DNA from: an uncultured Clostridia bacterium
Lineage (GTDB): Bacteria > Bacillota > Clostridia > Oscillospirales > Oscillospiraceae
Direction of reading: 5' to 3'
Length of the DNA stretch: 10,297 bases
Assembly: GCA_946011705.1 (NCBI GenBank)
Contig: CAMGCA010000041.1
Span: 1 to 10,297 of the forward strand
The notes under the pieces are model-generated. The model saw only the letters and a program-made list of their open reading frames with translations. It did no database searches and was not told where the DNA came from. The translations under genes were made by a program, and so were the position numbers. Positions 4,382 through 10,297 of this stretch are shown in pieces (position 1 is the stretch's first letter; each line of letters begins with the position of its first letter).

Positions 4382-5292
4382 ACCCCGTGGGGCGGTCTGC
4401 CCCCACGCCCTCCGGGCGGATGCACCTTGGAAATGTGTTCGCCGCCCTCATCGCCTGGCTGTCCGTGCGGAGCCGGGACGGAGAAATGGTGCTGCGGATG
4501 GAGGACCTGGACACCCAGCGCACCAGCGTGGCGTTTGCCGAAATCCTCCGGGAGGACCTTGCGTGGCTGGGTCTTGACTACGATCGGGAAACCCCGCCCC
4601 AAAGCCGGAGAACTGCCGCCTATAACGGCTATTTCGAAAAGCTGCGGGAAATGGGCCTGCTCTACCCCTGCTACTGCACCCGCAGTCAGCTGCACAGTGT
4701 CAATGCCCCCCACCTGTCCGACGGCACCTACGTCTATCCCGGCACCTGCCGGAATCTGACGGATGCCCAGCGGCGGGCCTTTGACCGGGCGCCCGCTTGG
4801 CGGGTAAAAGTGCCGGACAAAACCTGGACGGTGGAGGACAGGGTGCAGGGAACCTACACCTGCAACCTTTCTACAGACTGCGGCGACATGGTGGTGCGCC
4901 GGGCCGATGGGGTCTACGTCTACCAGCTGGCCGTCACCGTGGACGACGGGGAAGCGGGGGTCACGGAGGTGGTTCGGGGTATGGATTTGCTCAGCTCCGC
5001 CCCCCGGCAGATGTACTTGCAGGAGCTGTTCGGCTTTCCCCACCCGGTATACGCCCACGTTCCCATGCTGCTGGCCTCCGACGGACGGCGGCTTTCCAAG
5101 CGGGACAGAGACCTTGACCTTGGGGTACTGCGGCAGCGGATCACCCCGGAGACCCTGATCGGCACGCTGGCCTTTGCGTCCGGCCTCATCGATCAAAATG
5201 TGCCGTTTTCTGCAAGGGAGCTGGCGAAGGAATTTTCGGGGGAGAAGCTGAACGGGGACAGTATCTTTTTGGATGCGGCATCGCTGTGGTGA
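4357..5292 (+). CDS. gluQ: Glutamyl-queuosine tRNA(Asp) synthetase
   Basis: A truncated relative of glutamyl-tRNA synthetase that lacks the anticodon-binding domain. In the known family it activates glutamate and attaches it to queuosine at the wobble base of tRNA-Asp. The product is 311 aa, close to the family size of about 300. The HIGH-type motif is at 20-25 (GRMHLG), preceded by APTPS. A zinc site of CxC-x19-Y-x3-C form (C105, C107, Y127, C131) is typical of GluQRS. The KMSKS-type loop is RLSKRD (245-250). ATG 4357 gives the longest frame. ATG 4369 is equally plausible and has GGTGG just upstream. A full glutamyl-tRNA synthetase would be about 470 aa or more, so the length supports GluQRS. 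The gene is transcribed with the overlapping upstream small membrane protein and ends at a strong terminator. Confidence 0.9.
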   Translation: MVAAMADLNPVGRSAPTPSGRMHLGNVFAALIAWLSVRSRDGEMVLRMEDLDTQRTSVAFAEILREDLAWLGLDYDRETPPQSRRTAAYNGYFEKLREMGLLYPCYCTRSQLHSVNAPHLSDGTYVYPGTCRNLTDAQRRAFDRAPAWRVKVPDKTWTVEDRVQGTYTCNLSTDCGDMVVRRADGVYVYQLAVTVDDGEAGVTEVVRGMDLLSSAPRQMYLQELFGFPHPVYAHVPMLLASDGRRLSKRDRDLDLGVLRQRITPETLIGTLAFASGLIDQNVPFSARELAKEFSGEKLNGDSIFLDAASLW

Positions 5293-5293
5293 C

Positions 5294-5309
5294 AGCCCCC
5301 GCCCTACAT
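5294..5309. repeat. Half-copy of the CCGCCCTAC repeat
   Basis: The segment AGCCCCCGCCCTACAT just after the gluQ stop shares 14 nt (AGCCCCCGCCCTAC) with the repeat at 9240-9253 and a shorter core with the element at 3854-3989. Only one arm is present here. Confidence 0.4.
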
Positions 5310-5331
5310 TCCCTCGGAGTAGGGATTGCGT

Positions 5332-5365
5332 CCGCCGCTTCGGGGCTTCCCGGAGCGGCGGTTTT
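5332..5365 (+). terminator. Intrinsic terminator of the gluQ unit
   Basis: CCGCCGCT (5332-5339) pairs with AGCGGCGG (5354-5361). The stem continues inward through TCGGG/CCCGG (one G-T wobble) to a 4-nt loop, for about 13 bp in total, followed by TTTT. Confidence 0.9.
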
Positions 5366-5487
5366 GATACATAAGCCTTTCCTTATCGTTCCCATAAAGC
5401 CTTGTTTATCAACATTTTTTCCTGCTGTCAGCCTGAAATGGCACCGCAAAATACGATAAAAAGATACTGAAAAATCGAAAAAATCTA

Positions 5488-5516
5488 TTTACAATTTATT
5501 CGCCTTGTGTTAATAT
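5488..5516 (+). promoter_or_regulatory. Promoter of the decarboxylase operon
   Basis: TTTACA (5488-5493), a 17-bp spacer and TAATAT (5511-5516) in an AT-rich stretch. Transcription would begin near 5523, giving a leader of about 140 nt before the first gene. Confidence 0.8.
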
Positions 5517-5521
5517 GTATG

Positions 5522-5630
5522 CGGTGGAGGTTGGGACAAATACCCGCCTCGCCGAATGATTGTTTTTAACCAACCGTCTGCCATTGACGCCGTTGGTCTA
5601 AAAATAGCGTCTGGATGGGATTTCCCGTCC
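5522..5630 (+). promoter_or_regulatory. Structured leader of the decarboxylase operon
   Basis: Three consecutive hairpins are visible. The first, about 5522-5554, uses GAGG/CCTC and GGG/CCC with outer CGG/CCG pairing. The second is ACCAAC (5569-5574) with GTTGGT (5592-5597). The third is GGATGGG (5613-5619) with CCCGTCC (5624-5630) around an ATTT loop. None is followed by a T-run, so no terminator is evident. No known riboswitch consensus was recognised. The hairpins may simply stabilise the mRNA. Confidence 0.4.
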
Positions 5631-5664
5631 GCTTCAAATCCATTTCTACGGAGGTAACAACATA

Positions 5665-7050
5665 ATGGCTCAAAAAGTTCAGTTTGTAGAGACTGTTCTG
5701 CGTGACGCGAACCAGTCTCTGATCGCCACCCGGCTGCCCTTCGACAAGTTCGAGCCCATGCTCTCCACCATCGATAAGGTGGGCTACTATGCCATCGAGT
5801 GCTGGGGCGGCGCCACCTTCGACGTGTGCCTGCGCTATCTGAACGAGGATCCCTGGGAGCGTCTGCGCAAGATCCGCGCCGCCGTGCCCAACACCAAGCT
5901 GCAGATGCTGCTGCGCGGTCAGAACGTGCTGGGTTACTCCCACTACCCCGATGATTTCGTGAAGCTGTTCGTGCAGAAGGCTGTGGAGAACGGCATCGAC
6001 ATCATCCGTATCTTCGACGCTCTGAACGACGTGAACAACCTGAAGGTCGCCATGGAGGCCACCATCAAGGCTGGTGCCATCGCTTCCGGCACCATCTCCT
6101 ACACCACCAGCCCCGTCCACACCCACAAGAAGTATGTGGAGATGGTCAAGGAGCTGAAGGAAATGGGCGCTGCCACCATCTGCATCAAGGATATGGCTGG
6201 CATCATGGGCCCCCAGGAGGCTTACGATCTGGTTTCCGCCATTAAGGACGCTGTCCCCGAGCTGCCCATCGACCTGCACACCCACTCCACCACCGGTCTG
6301 GCCTTCATGACCTACCTGAAGGCTGTGGAAGCCGGCGTGGACATCATCGACACCGCCATCTCCCCCTTCTCCGGCGGCACCAGCCAGCCCGCTACCGAGA
6401 CTCTGGCCTACGCCCTGCGTCAGCTGGGCTATGAGGTCGATCTTGACGACAAGATGACCAAGAAAATGGCCGACTACTTCAAGACCGTCCGCGACGGCTA
6501 CATCGCCGACGGCACCCTGATGCCCAAGTCCATGGCTACCGATACCCAGTGCCTGACCTACCAGATTCCCGGCGGTATGCTTTCTAACCTGCTGAGCCAG
6601 CTGAAGCAGATGAACGCCCTGGATCGTCTGGACGAGGCTCTGCTGGAGACCCCCAAGGTCCGCGAGGACATGGGCTATCCTCCTCTGGTCACTCCCACCT
6701 CTCAGATGGTCGGCGTGCAGGCTGTTACCAACGTCCTGCAGGGCGAGCGCTACAAGAAGGTCTCCAAGGAGATCAAGGCTTACTGCCGCGGCGAGTACGG
6801 CCGTACCCCCGCTCCCATCAACCCCGAGATTCAGAAGCTGATCCTGGGCGACGAGAAGCCTCTGGAGGGCCGCTACGCAGACACCCTGGCTCCCGTTGTG
6901 GAGAAGGCCCGGGCTGAGCTGGGCGATCTGGCCAAGTCCGACGAGGATGTGCTCAGCTACATCGCCTTCCCCAACCTGGCCGAGAAGTTCCTGGAGGAGC
7001 GCAAGGCCAAGGAGGAGAACGCGGCGACTTACACCATCGTCGAGTGCTAA
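5665..7050 (+). CDS. oadA: Oxaloacetate decarboxylase alpha subunit (carboxyltransferase)
   Basis: This subunit moves the carboxyl group from oxaloacetate to biotin on the carrier subunit, in the cytoplasm. At 461 aa it has the TIM-barrel carboxyltransferase domain and the following helical domain of the OadA/PycB family, but no biotinyl domain, which is encoded separately. Expected metal and active-site residues are present: D14 in LRDANQS, K175 in IKDMAG (the lysine carboxylated in the family), and H205/H207 in HTHSTTG. The last is followed by DTAISPFSGGTSQPATE. These motifs belong to the oxaloacetate/pyruvate group, not to the acyl-CoA carboxyltransferases of methylmalonyl-CoA or glutaconyl-CoA decarboxylases. 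GGAGGT lies 9-10 nt before ATG 5665. It is the first gene of a four-gene operon, and its highly biased codon use suggests strong expression. Confidence 0.93.
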   Translation: MAQKVQFVETVLRDANQSLIATRLPFDKFEPMLSTIDKVGYYAIECWGGATFDVCLRYLNEDPWERLRKIRAAVPNTKLQMLLRGQNVLGYSHYPDDFVKLFVQKAVENGIDIIRIFDALNDVNNLKVAMEATIKAGAIASGTISYTTSPVHTHKKYVEMVKELKEMGAATICIKDMAGIMGPQEAYDLVSAIKDAVPELPIDLHTHSTTGLAFMTYLKAVEAGVDIIDTAISPFSGGTSQPATETLAYALRQLGYEVDLDDKMTKKMADYFKTVRDGYIADGTLMPKSMATDTQCLTYQIPGGMLSNLLSQLKQMNALDRLDEALLETPKVREDMGYPPLVTPTSQMVGVQAVTNVLQGERYKKVSKEIKAYCRGEYGRTPAPINPEIQKLILGDEKPLEGRYADTLAPVVEKARAELGDLAKSDEDVLSYIAFPNLAEKFLEERKAKEENAATYTIVEC

Positions 7051-7062
7051 GGAGGTAACATT

Positions 7063-7437
7063 ATGATGTTAGCTTCTCCCCTGGACGGTATCGGCGTTCT
7101 GGATGCCGCTATCGTCGCTGTGCTGGGCTACGCCGTGGTGTTCTTCGGCCTGATCCTGCTGATGATCGTGATTATGGTCATGGGCAATATCTTCATCGCC
7201 AAGGACAAGAAGCGTGAAGCGCTGAACGCTGCCGCCAAGGCCACCATCGCTTCCGTTCCCGTCGCTACCCCCGCCGCTTCCACTGCTCCCGCCGCAACAG
7301 CTCCCGGCTCCGCCGGCAAGCTGAAGCTCTACGATGTGGAGCCCAAGACTGCCGCCATGCTCATGGCCATCGTGGCCGATAAGATGGGCAAGCCCCTCAA
7401 TGAGCTGCGCTTCATTTCCATCAAGGAGGTCAAATAA
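7063..7437 (+). CDS. oadG: OadG-like small membrane subunit of the Na+-pumping decarboxylase
   Basis: The small subunit that helps assemble the alpha, carrier and beta subunits at the membrane. The product is 124 aa. One strong hydrophobic helix lies at about residues 14-45, followed by a basic patch (KDKKREA), an Ala/Pro/Thr-rich flexible linker (about 56-85) and a conserved-looking C-terminal tail (KLKLYDVEPKTAAMLMAIVA). This is the OadG/MmdD layout. The family diverges fast in sequence, so the call rests on layout and position. GGAGGT at 7051-7056 directly follows the oadA stop. A second ATG at 7066 is an alternative start. The downstream carrier gene begins 2 nt after this stop, and its ribosome binding site lies inside this gene. 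Confidence 0.8.
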   Translation: MMLASPLDGIGVLDAAIVAVLGYAVVFFGLILLMIVIMVMGNIFIAKDKKREALNAAAKATIASVPVATPAASTAPAATAPGSAGKLKLYDVEPKTAAMLMAIVADKMGKPLNELRFISIKEVK

Positions 7438-7439
7438 TC

Positions 7440-7841
7440 ATGAAATACAAAGTGACCCTGAACGGCCGCACCTATGAGGTGGAGGTCGAAGCCGGCAAGG
7501 CCATGCTGCTGGACGAGTATGAAGCCATTGCCCCCGCTGCTCCCGCGCCTGCCGCTGCCCCTGTGGTTGCCGCTCCCGCCGCGGCTCCCGCTCCCGCTGC
7601 TGCCCCTGCCGCTGCCGCTCCCGTGGCCGGTGAGGCTGTCAACGCTCCCATGCCCGGCAACATCCTGAAGGTCAACGTCACCGTCGGTCAGGCCGTGAAG
7701 GAAGGCGAGCTGCTGTGCGTACTGGAAGCCATGAAGATGGAGAACGAGATCTTCGCCCCCAAGGCCGGCACCGTTGCTCAGGTTCTGGTTTCCAAGGGCT
7801 CCACCGTTGACACCGGCGCTACTCTGGTCGTCCTCAACTAA
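7440..7841 (+). CDS. Biotin carboxyl carrier subunit of the decarboxylase
   Basis: It carries biotin between the cytoplasmic alpha subunit and the membrane beta subunit. The product is 133 aa. It has an N-terminal strand-rich piece ([20 protein letters not shown]), a long Ala/Pro linker (about 31-64) and a biotinyl-lipoyl domain (about 66-133). Biotinylated K99 sits in the canonical EAMKM motif, preceded by PMPGNI and followed by [11 protein letters not shown]. It matches the separate carrier subunits (MmdC/GcdC type) and the C-terminal domain of fused OadA proteins. GGAGG at 7425-7429 lies 10 nt before ATG 7440, within the end of the upstream gene, so translation is probably coupled. Confidence 0.93.
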   Translation: MKYKVTLNGRTYEVEVEAGKAMLLDEYEAIAPAAPAPAAAPVVAAPAAAPAPAAAPAAAAPVAGEAVNAPMPGNILKVNVTVGQAVKEGELLCVLEAMKMENEIFAPKAGTVAQVLVSKGSTVDTGATLVVLN

Positions 7842-7852
7842 GGAGGATAGCC

Positions 7853-9064
7853 ATGATCAATGTTGGTGAAATTCTGTTAAATCTTTGGCAGGGTTCCGGC
7901 TTCAATGCCATTTTCTCCGGTTTCACCACCGGCGGCTGGCAGAACCTGGTGATGCTGATCATCGCCTGCGTGCTGCTGTACCTGGGCATCGTGAAGAAGT
8001 TCGAGCCGCTGCTGCTGGTAGGTATCGCCTTCGGCTGCCTGCTTTCTAACCTGCCCCTGGGCGGCCTGTACCACCAGGAGCTGTGGACGAACTTCATGGA
8101 CGAGACCAGCGAGTTCTACCACAGCTACGGCGAGATCATGCGCCACGGCGGTCTGCTGGATATCTTCTACATCGGCGTTAAGACCAGCCTGTACCCCTGC
8201 CTGATCTTCATGGGCGTGGGCGCCATGACCGACTTTGGCCCCCTGCTGAGCAACCCTAAGTCCCTGCTGCTGGGCGCCGCTGCCCAGATGGGCGTGTTCG
8301 TTGCCTTCTTCGGCGGCATCTGCCTGGGCTTCACCGGCTCCGAGGCTGCCTCCATCGGCATCATCGGCGGCGCTGACGGCCCCACCGCCATCTTCCTGAC
8401 TTCTAAGCTGGCTCCCCATCTGTTGGGTGCCATCGCTGTGGCAGCTTATTCCTACATGGCCCTGATTCCTCTGATTCAGCCCCCCATTATGAATCTGCTG
8501 ACCAATGCCGAGGACCGGAAGATCAAGATGGTTCAGACCCGTGTGGTGTCCAAGACCGAGAAGATCATCTTCCCCATCATGGTCGTCATTTTCGTGGCTC
8601 TGCTGCTGCCTGACACCGCCCCTCTGATCGGCTGCCTGATGCTGGGCAACCTGTTCAAGGAGACCGGCGTGACTGACCGTCTGTCCGACACCGTGCAGAA
8701 CGCCCTCATGAACATCGTCACCATTCTGCTGTCCACCGCTGTGGGCGCTACCATGGTCGGCTCCACCTTCCTGACTGCCAACACCCTGAAGATCGTTGTT
8801 CTGGGCGTTGTGGCCTTTGGCATCTCCACCGCCGGCGGTCTGCTGGGCGGCAACGTGATGTGCAAGCTCACCGGCAAGAAGGTCAACCCCCTGATCGGCT
8901 CCGCCGGCGTGTCCGCAGTGCCCATGGCAGCCCGTGTTTCCAACGTTCAGGGCCAGAAGGCCAACCCCTCCAACTTCCTGCTGATGCACGCCATGGGTCC
9001 CAACGTGGCCGGCGTTATCGGCTCCGCCATTGCCGCCGGCTTCCTGCTGAGCGTCTTTGGTTAA
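7853..9064 (+). CDS. oadB: Na+-pumping decarboxylase beta subunit
   Basis: The integral membrane subunit that decarboxylates carboxybiotin and exports Na+, storing the energy as a sodium gradient. The 403 aa agree with the OadB/MmdB/GcdB family (about 375-430), with many hydrophobic segments through the length. The signature [16 protein letters not shown] (172-187) contains D175, equivalent to the essential membrane aspartate (D203) of the Klebsiella protein. It is followed by [17 protein letters not shown]. The C-terminal region has [18 protein letters not shown] and [14 protein letters not shown], also typical. GGAGGATAG directly after the upstream stop gives a good start at ATG 7853. It is the last gene of the operon. 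The alpha subunit, rather than this one, points to oxaloacetate as substrate. Confidence 0.95.
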   Translation: MINVGEILLNLWQGSGFNAIFSGFTTGGWQNLVMLIIACVLLYLGIVKKFEPLLLVGIAFGCLLSNLPLGGLYHQELWTNFMDETSEFYHSYGEIMRHGGLLDIFYIGVKTSLYPCLIFMGVGAMTDFGPLLSNPKSLLLGAAAQMGVFVAFFGGICLGFTGSEAASIGIIGGADGPTAIFLTSKLAPHLLGAIAVAAYSYMALIPLIQPPIMNLLTNAEDRKIKMVQTRVVSKTEKIIFPIMVVIFVALLLPDTAPLIGCLMLGNLFKETGVTDRLSDTVQNALMNIVTILLSTAVGATMVGSTFLTANTLKIVVLGVVAFGISTAGGLLGGNVMCKLTGKKVNPLIGSAGVSAVPMAARVSNVQGQKANPSNFLLMHAMGPNVAGVIGSAIAAGFLLSVFG

Positions 9065-9104
9065 TGAAGGCAAAGCCTCCGGCTAAGCCGCAAGGTCATC
9101 TAGT

Positions 9105-9150
9105 TAAAAATGCTGGACTCCACATTTCCTGTGAAGTCCAGTATTTTTTT
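9105..9150 (+). terminator. Intrinsic terminator of the decarboxylase operon
   Basis: CTGGACT (9113-9119) pairs with AGTCCAG (9135-9141), with CAC/GTG inside after one mismatch and A-T pairs outside. A run of seven T follows. It lies about 40 nt past the oadB stop. Confidence 0.9.
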
Positions 9151-9516
9151 GCGAAATGACATTGGCCAAAACGGGGTGGTTTTTGGGCGTTTGCGGATAA
9201 ATGTGACATATTTCAAATCTGAACGGGGCGATGGGGGCAAGCCCCCGCCCTACGGGAATCCTTAAGGCAACACCGCACAAGTGCCACAATCCGCATTATA
9301 CAACAGGTGCCAAATCCGTGACTTCAACCGTCAGATCGAAGAATTCCGCCACATGGATAGTTTCCACAGTTGTAGTGCCCTCAACAGCAGGAACCGCAGC
9401 ATCATACGCAATGGCGGCGCCGCTCCCTTCGGCGGGAATGACAGGGTGCTGAGAATCTCCCAGTCCGCGATTGCGCACCGGAATCAACACCGAAATCGAT
9501 TTCTTCGGAAATGCTA
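9151..9516. other. Intergenic stretch with no supported gene
   Basis: About 365 bp between the decarboxylase terminator and the folT promoter. Apart from a GC-rich palindromic repeat at 9226-9256, nothing is convincing. Open frames on both strands (for example plus 9281-9544, minus 9296-9490) lack ribosome binding sites and have amino acid compositions unlike the neighbouring genes. It may be the decayed remains of a gene. Confidence 0.5.
9226..9256. repeat. Palindromic intergenic repeat
   Basis: GGGGGC-AA-GCCCCC (9233-9246) is flanked by GGGC (9226-9229) and GCCC (9247-9250), then TACGGG. It forms a strong hairpin with a 3-nt bulge. The right arm AGCCCCCGCCCTAC is identical to the copy at 5294-5307, and the core resembles the element at 3854-3989. 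This is a dispersed intergenic repeat family of the genome. Confidence 0.6.
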
Positions 9517-9545
9517 TTTACTTTTCTGTAACAATCGTGTATAGT
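9517..9545 (+). promoter_or_regulatory. Promoter of folT
   Basis: TTTACT (9517-9522), a 17-bp spacer and TATAGT (9540-9545). The start site near 9552 falls exactly at the beginning of the riboswitch aptamer, which supports both calls. Confidence 0.8.
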
Positions 9546-9552
9546 TACTTTG

Positions 9553-9651
9553 AACAGAGTAGGAGATCCCGCGTAAAGTGCCACCGGGACGGGGAGTTTG
9601 CCCGGAGGACGAAGGATGCTTTTCCACGATGGGATCACCGCACCCGCTGTT
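9553..9651 (+). promoter_or_regulatory. Tetrahydrofolate (THF) riboswitch aptamer
   Basis: Closing stem P1 is AACAG (9553-9557) with CTGTT (9647-9651). The conserved blocks of the THF (folT) riboswitch are recognisable: AGAGTAGGAGATCCCGCGT then AAGTG near the 5' side, GGACGGGGAG in the middle, a GGACGAAGG segment, and GGGATCACCGCACCCGCTG at the 3' side. The 5' GGAGATCCC and 3' GGGATCACC blocks provide the pairing expected inside the aptamer. In the known class, reduced folate binding lowers expression of folate transport or synthesis genes. Here it precedes a FolT-type transporter, the classic context. Confidence 0.9.
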
Positions 9652-9751
9652 GCATATGGGAGTGTCTCCTCTATGTGGCAACGATACTCGGTCGGGCAAT
9701 GGTTCGGCGAGAAATTATGTCAACCGTTGCCACAAAAAAGGAGGCATTTTT
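9652..9751 (+). promoter_or_regulatory. Expression platform between the THF aptamer and folT
   Basis: GGAG (9659-9662) pairs with CTCC (9666-9669). The same CTCCT (9666-9670) can instead pair with AGGAG (9739-9743) of the folT ribosome binding site. A long-range stem, GTGGCAACG (9675-9683) with CGTTGCCAC (9725-9733), brings that CTCCT next to the ribosome binding site. No T-run terminator is present, so control of translation by hiding AGGAGG is the better reading. The switching partners are inferred. Confidence 0.55.
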
Positions 9752-10297
9752 ATGCGAAAAATTCAGAAAAGCACCACTCTCTATCCCAATCCCTTCTCCA
9801 AAGCTTACTGGCACGACGCCGTCATGGAGCTGAAGGACACCAAAATGCTGGTCATTGCCGCACTGATGATCGCCCTGCGGGTGAGCATGAAGTGGACGGT
9901 GATTCCGCTGGCTCCCAACCTGAACATCAACGTAGGCGCGCCCCTCATCAACGCCATGGGTGCCATGATCTTTGGACCGGTGGTGGCGGCGCTGGCTGCC
10001 TGCGTGTCGGATCTGGCAGGCTACCTGCTGTTCCCCCAGGGCGGCGTGTACTTCCTGCCCTATATGTTCGTGGAGGTGGCCGGCAGTGTGCTGTTTGCCC
10101 TGTTCTTCTACCGGGCGAAAATCACCGTCACCCGGGTCATTCTGGCCCGGTTCTCCATGGATCTGTTTGTGAACATCATCCTCAACTCCCTGGTGTCCAT
10201 GTGGTACTATGCGGCGATTATGGGTAAGTCCTACGCCTTCATGATCCTGCCCGCCGTCATCAAGAATCTGTGCCTGTTCCCCATCGAGTCCTTCCTG
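9752..10297 (+). CDS. folT: Folate ECF transporter S component, partial (FolT-like)
   Basis: The substrate-binding membrane subunit of an energy-coupling-factor folate transporter. It works with EcfT and two ATPases that are usually encoded elsewhere; none is in this window. The first 182 residues are present and the frame is open at the right edge. ATG 9752 follows AAGGAGG by 7 nt. After a polar N-terminus (about 1-30, LYPNPFSKAYW), hydrophobic segments alternate with short loops. Family-like stretches include LVIAALMIALRVSMKW, the GAPLINAMGAMIFGPVVAALAA region, DLAGYLLFPQGG.YFLPYMFVE and a later NIILNSLVSMWYYAA. The THF riboswitch upstream independently supports folate as the substrate. Confidence 0.9.
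   Translation, partial: MRKIQKSTTLYPNPFSKAYWHDAVMELKDTKMLVIAALMIALRVSMKWTVIPLAPNLNINVGAPLINAMGAMIFGPVVAALAACVSDLAGYLLFPQGGVYFLPYMFVEVAGSVLFALFFYRAKITVTRVILARFSMDLFVNIILNSLVSMWYYAAIMGKSYAFMILPAVIKNLCLFPIESFL

Noticed and set aside
7877..9073. 398-codon minus-strand open frame opposite oadB
   Set aside because: Its composition (Gly/Gln/His/Asp-rich) is the typical shadow of a GC-rich, codon-biased gene. It has no ribosome binding site, and oadB is certain.
2099..9090. CCGGCTTAGCCGG (2099-2111) and CCGGCTAAGCCG (9079-9090) as related palindromes
   Set aside because: The match is short and self-complementary, in unrelated contexts, so chance is a sufficient explanation.
9296..9490. 64-codon minus-strand frame between oadB and folT
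   Set aside because: It has no ribosome binding site, no lysine codon at all and no recognisable family. It may be decayed sequence.
9598..10227. 209-codon plus-strand frame overlapping the riboswitch and folT
   Set aside because: It is out of frame with folT and starts inside the THF aptamer. The folT frame from 9752 has the ribosome binding site and a membrane-protein sequence.

Overview
The window looks like chromosomal DNA of a gut-type Clostridia (Firmicutes), most like the Oscillospiraceae/Ruminococcaceae. This rests on strong AGGAGG ribosome binding sites, TTGACA/TATAAT-type promoters with 16-17 bp spacers, a membrane-anchored RNase Y, a sodium-pumping decarboxylase operon and an ECF folate transporter behind a tetrahydrofolate riboswitch. 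The core genes are GC-rich with strong GCC/CTG/AAG/GAG codon preference. About the first 2 kb is visibly more AT-rich and patchy.

Region 1 (1-2000) is an accessory-looking patch. It holds a 62-aa TTG-start hypothetical gene with its own promoter, leader hairpin and terminator (+). On the minus strand lie an 83-aa DUF6061-like gene, an orphan 3' coding tail just upstream of it, an intact tRNA-Leu(UAG), a 172-aa gene of unknown function, and the truncated 5' half of a second tRNA-Leu with an excellent promoter. That promoter and half-tRNA now sit where the 172-aa gene's promoter and leader should be. This is the most unusual arrangement in the window.

Region 2 (2000-3850) is rny (RNase Y). Its good promoter lies about 190 bp upstream, and the leader contains several hairpins and a terminator-like structure before the gene.

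Region 3 (3850-5370) has a dispersed palindromic repeat and then a two-gene unit: a small acidic protein with one C-terminal membrane helix, overlapping gluQ (glutamyl-queuosine tRNA-Asp synthetase). A strong terminator follows.

Region 4 (5488-9150) is a four-gene operon with a structured leader: the alpha subunit (carboxyltransferase), a small OadG-like membrane subunit, a biotin carrier protein and the beta subunit. Together they form a membrane complex that couples decarboxylation, most likely of oxaloacetate, to Na+ export. A hairpin terminator closes the operon.

Region 5 (9150-10297) has about 370 bp with no convincing gene except a repeat, then a promoter, a THF riboswitch and folT. 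The last gene runs off the right edge.
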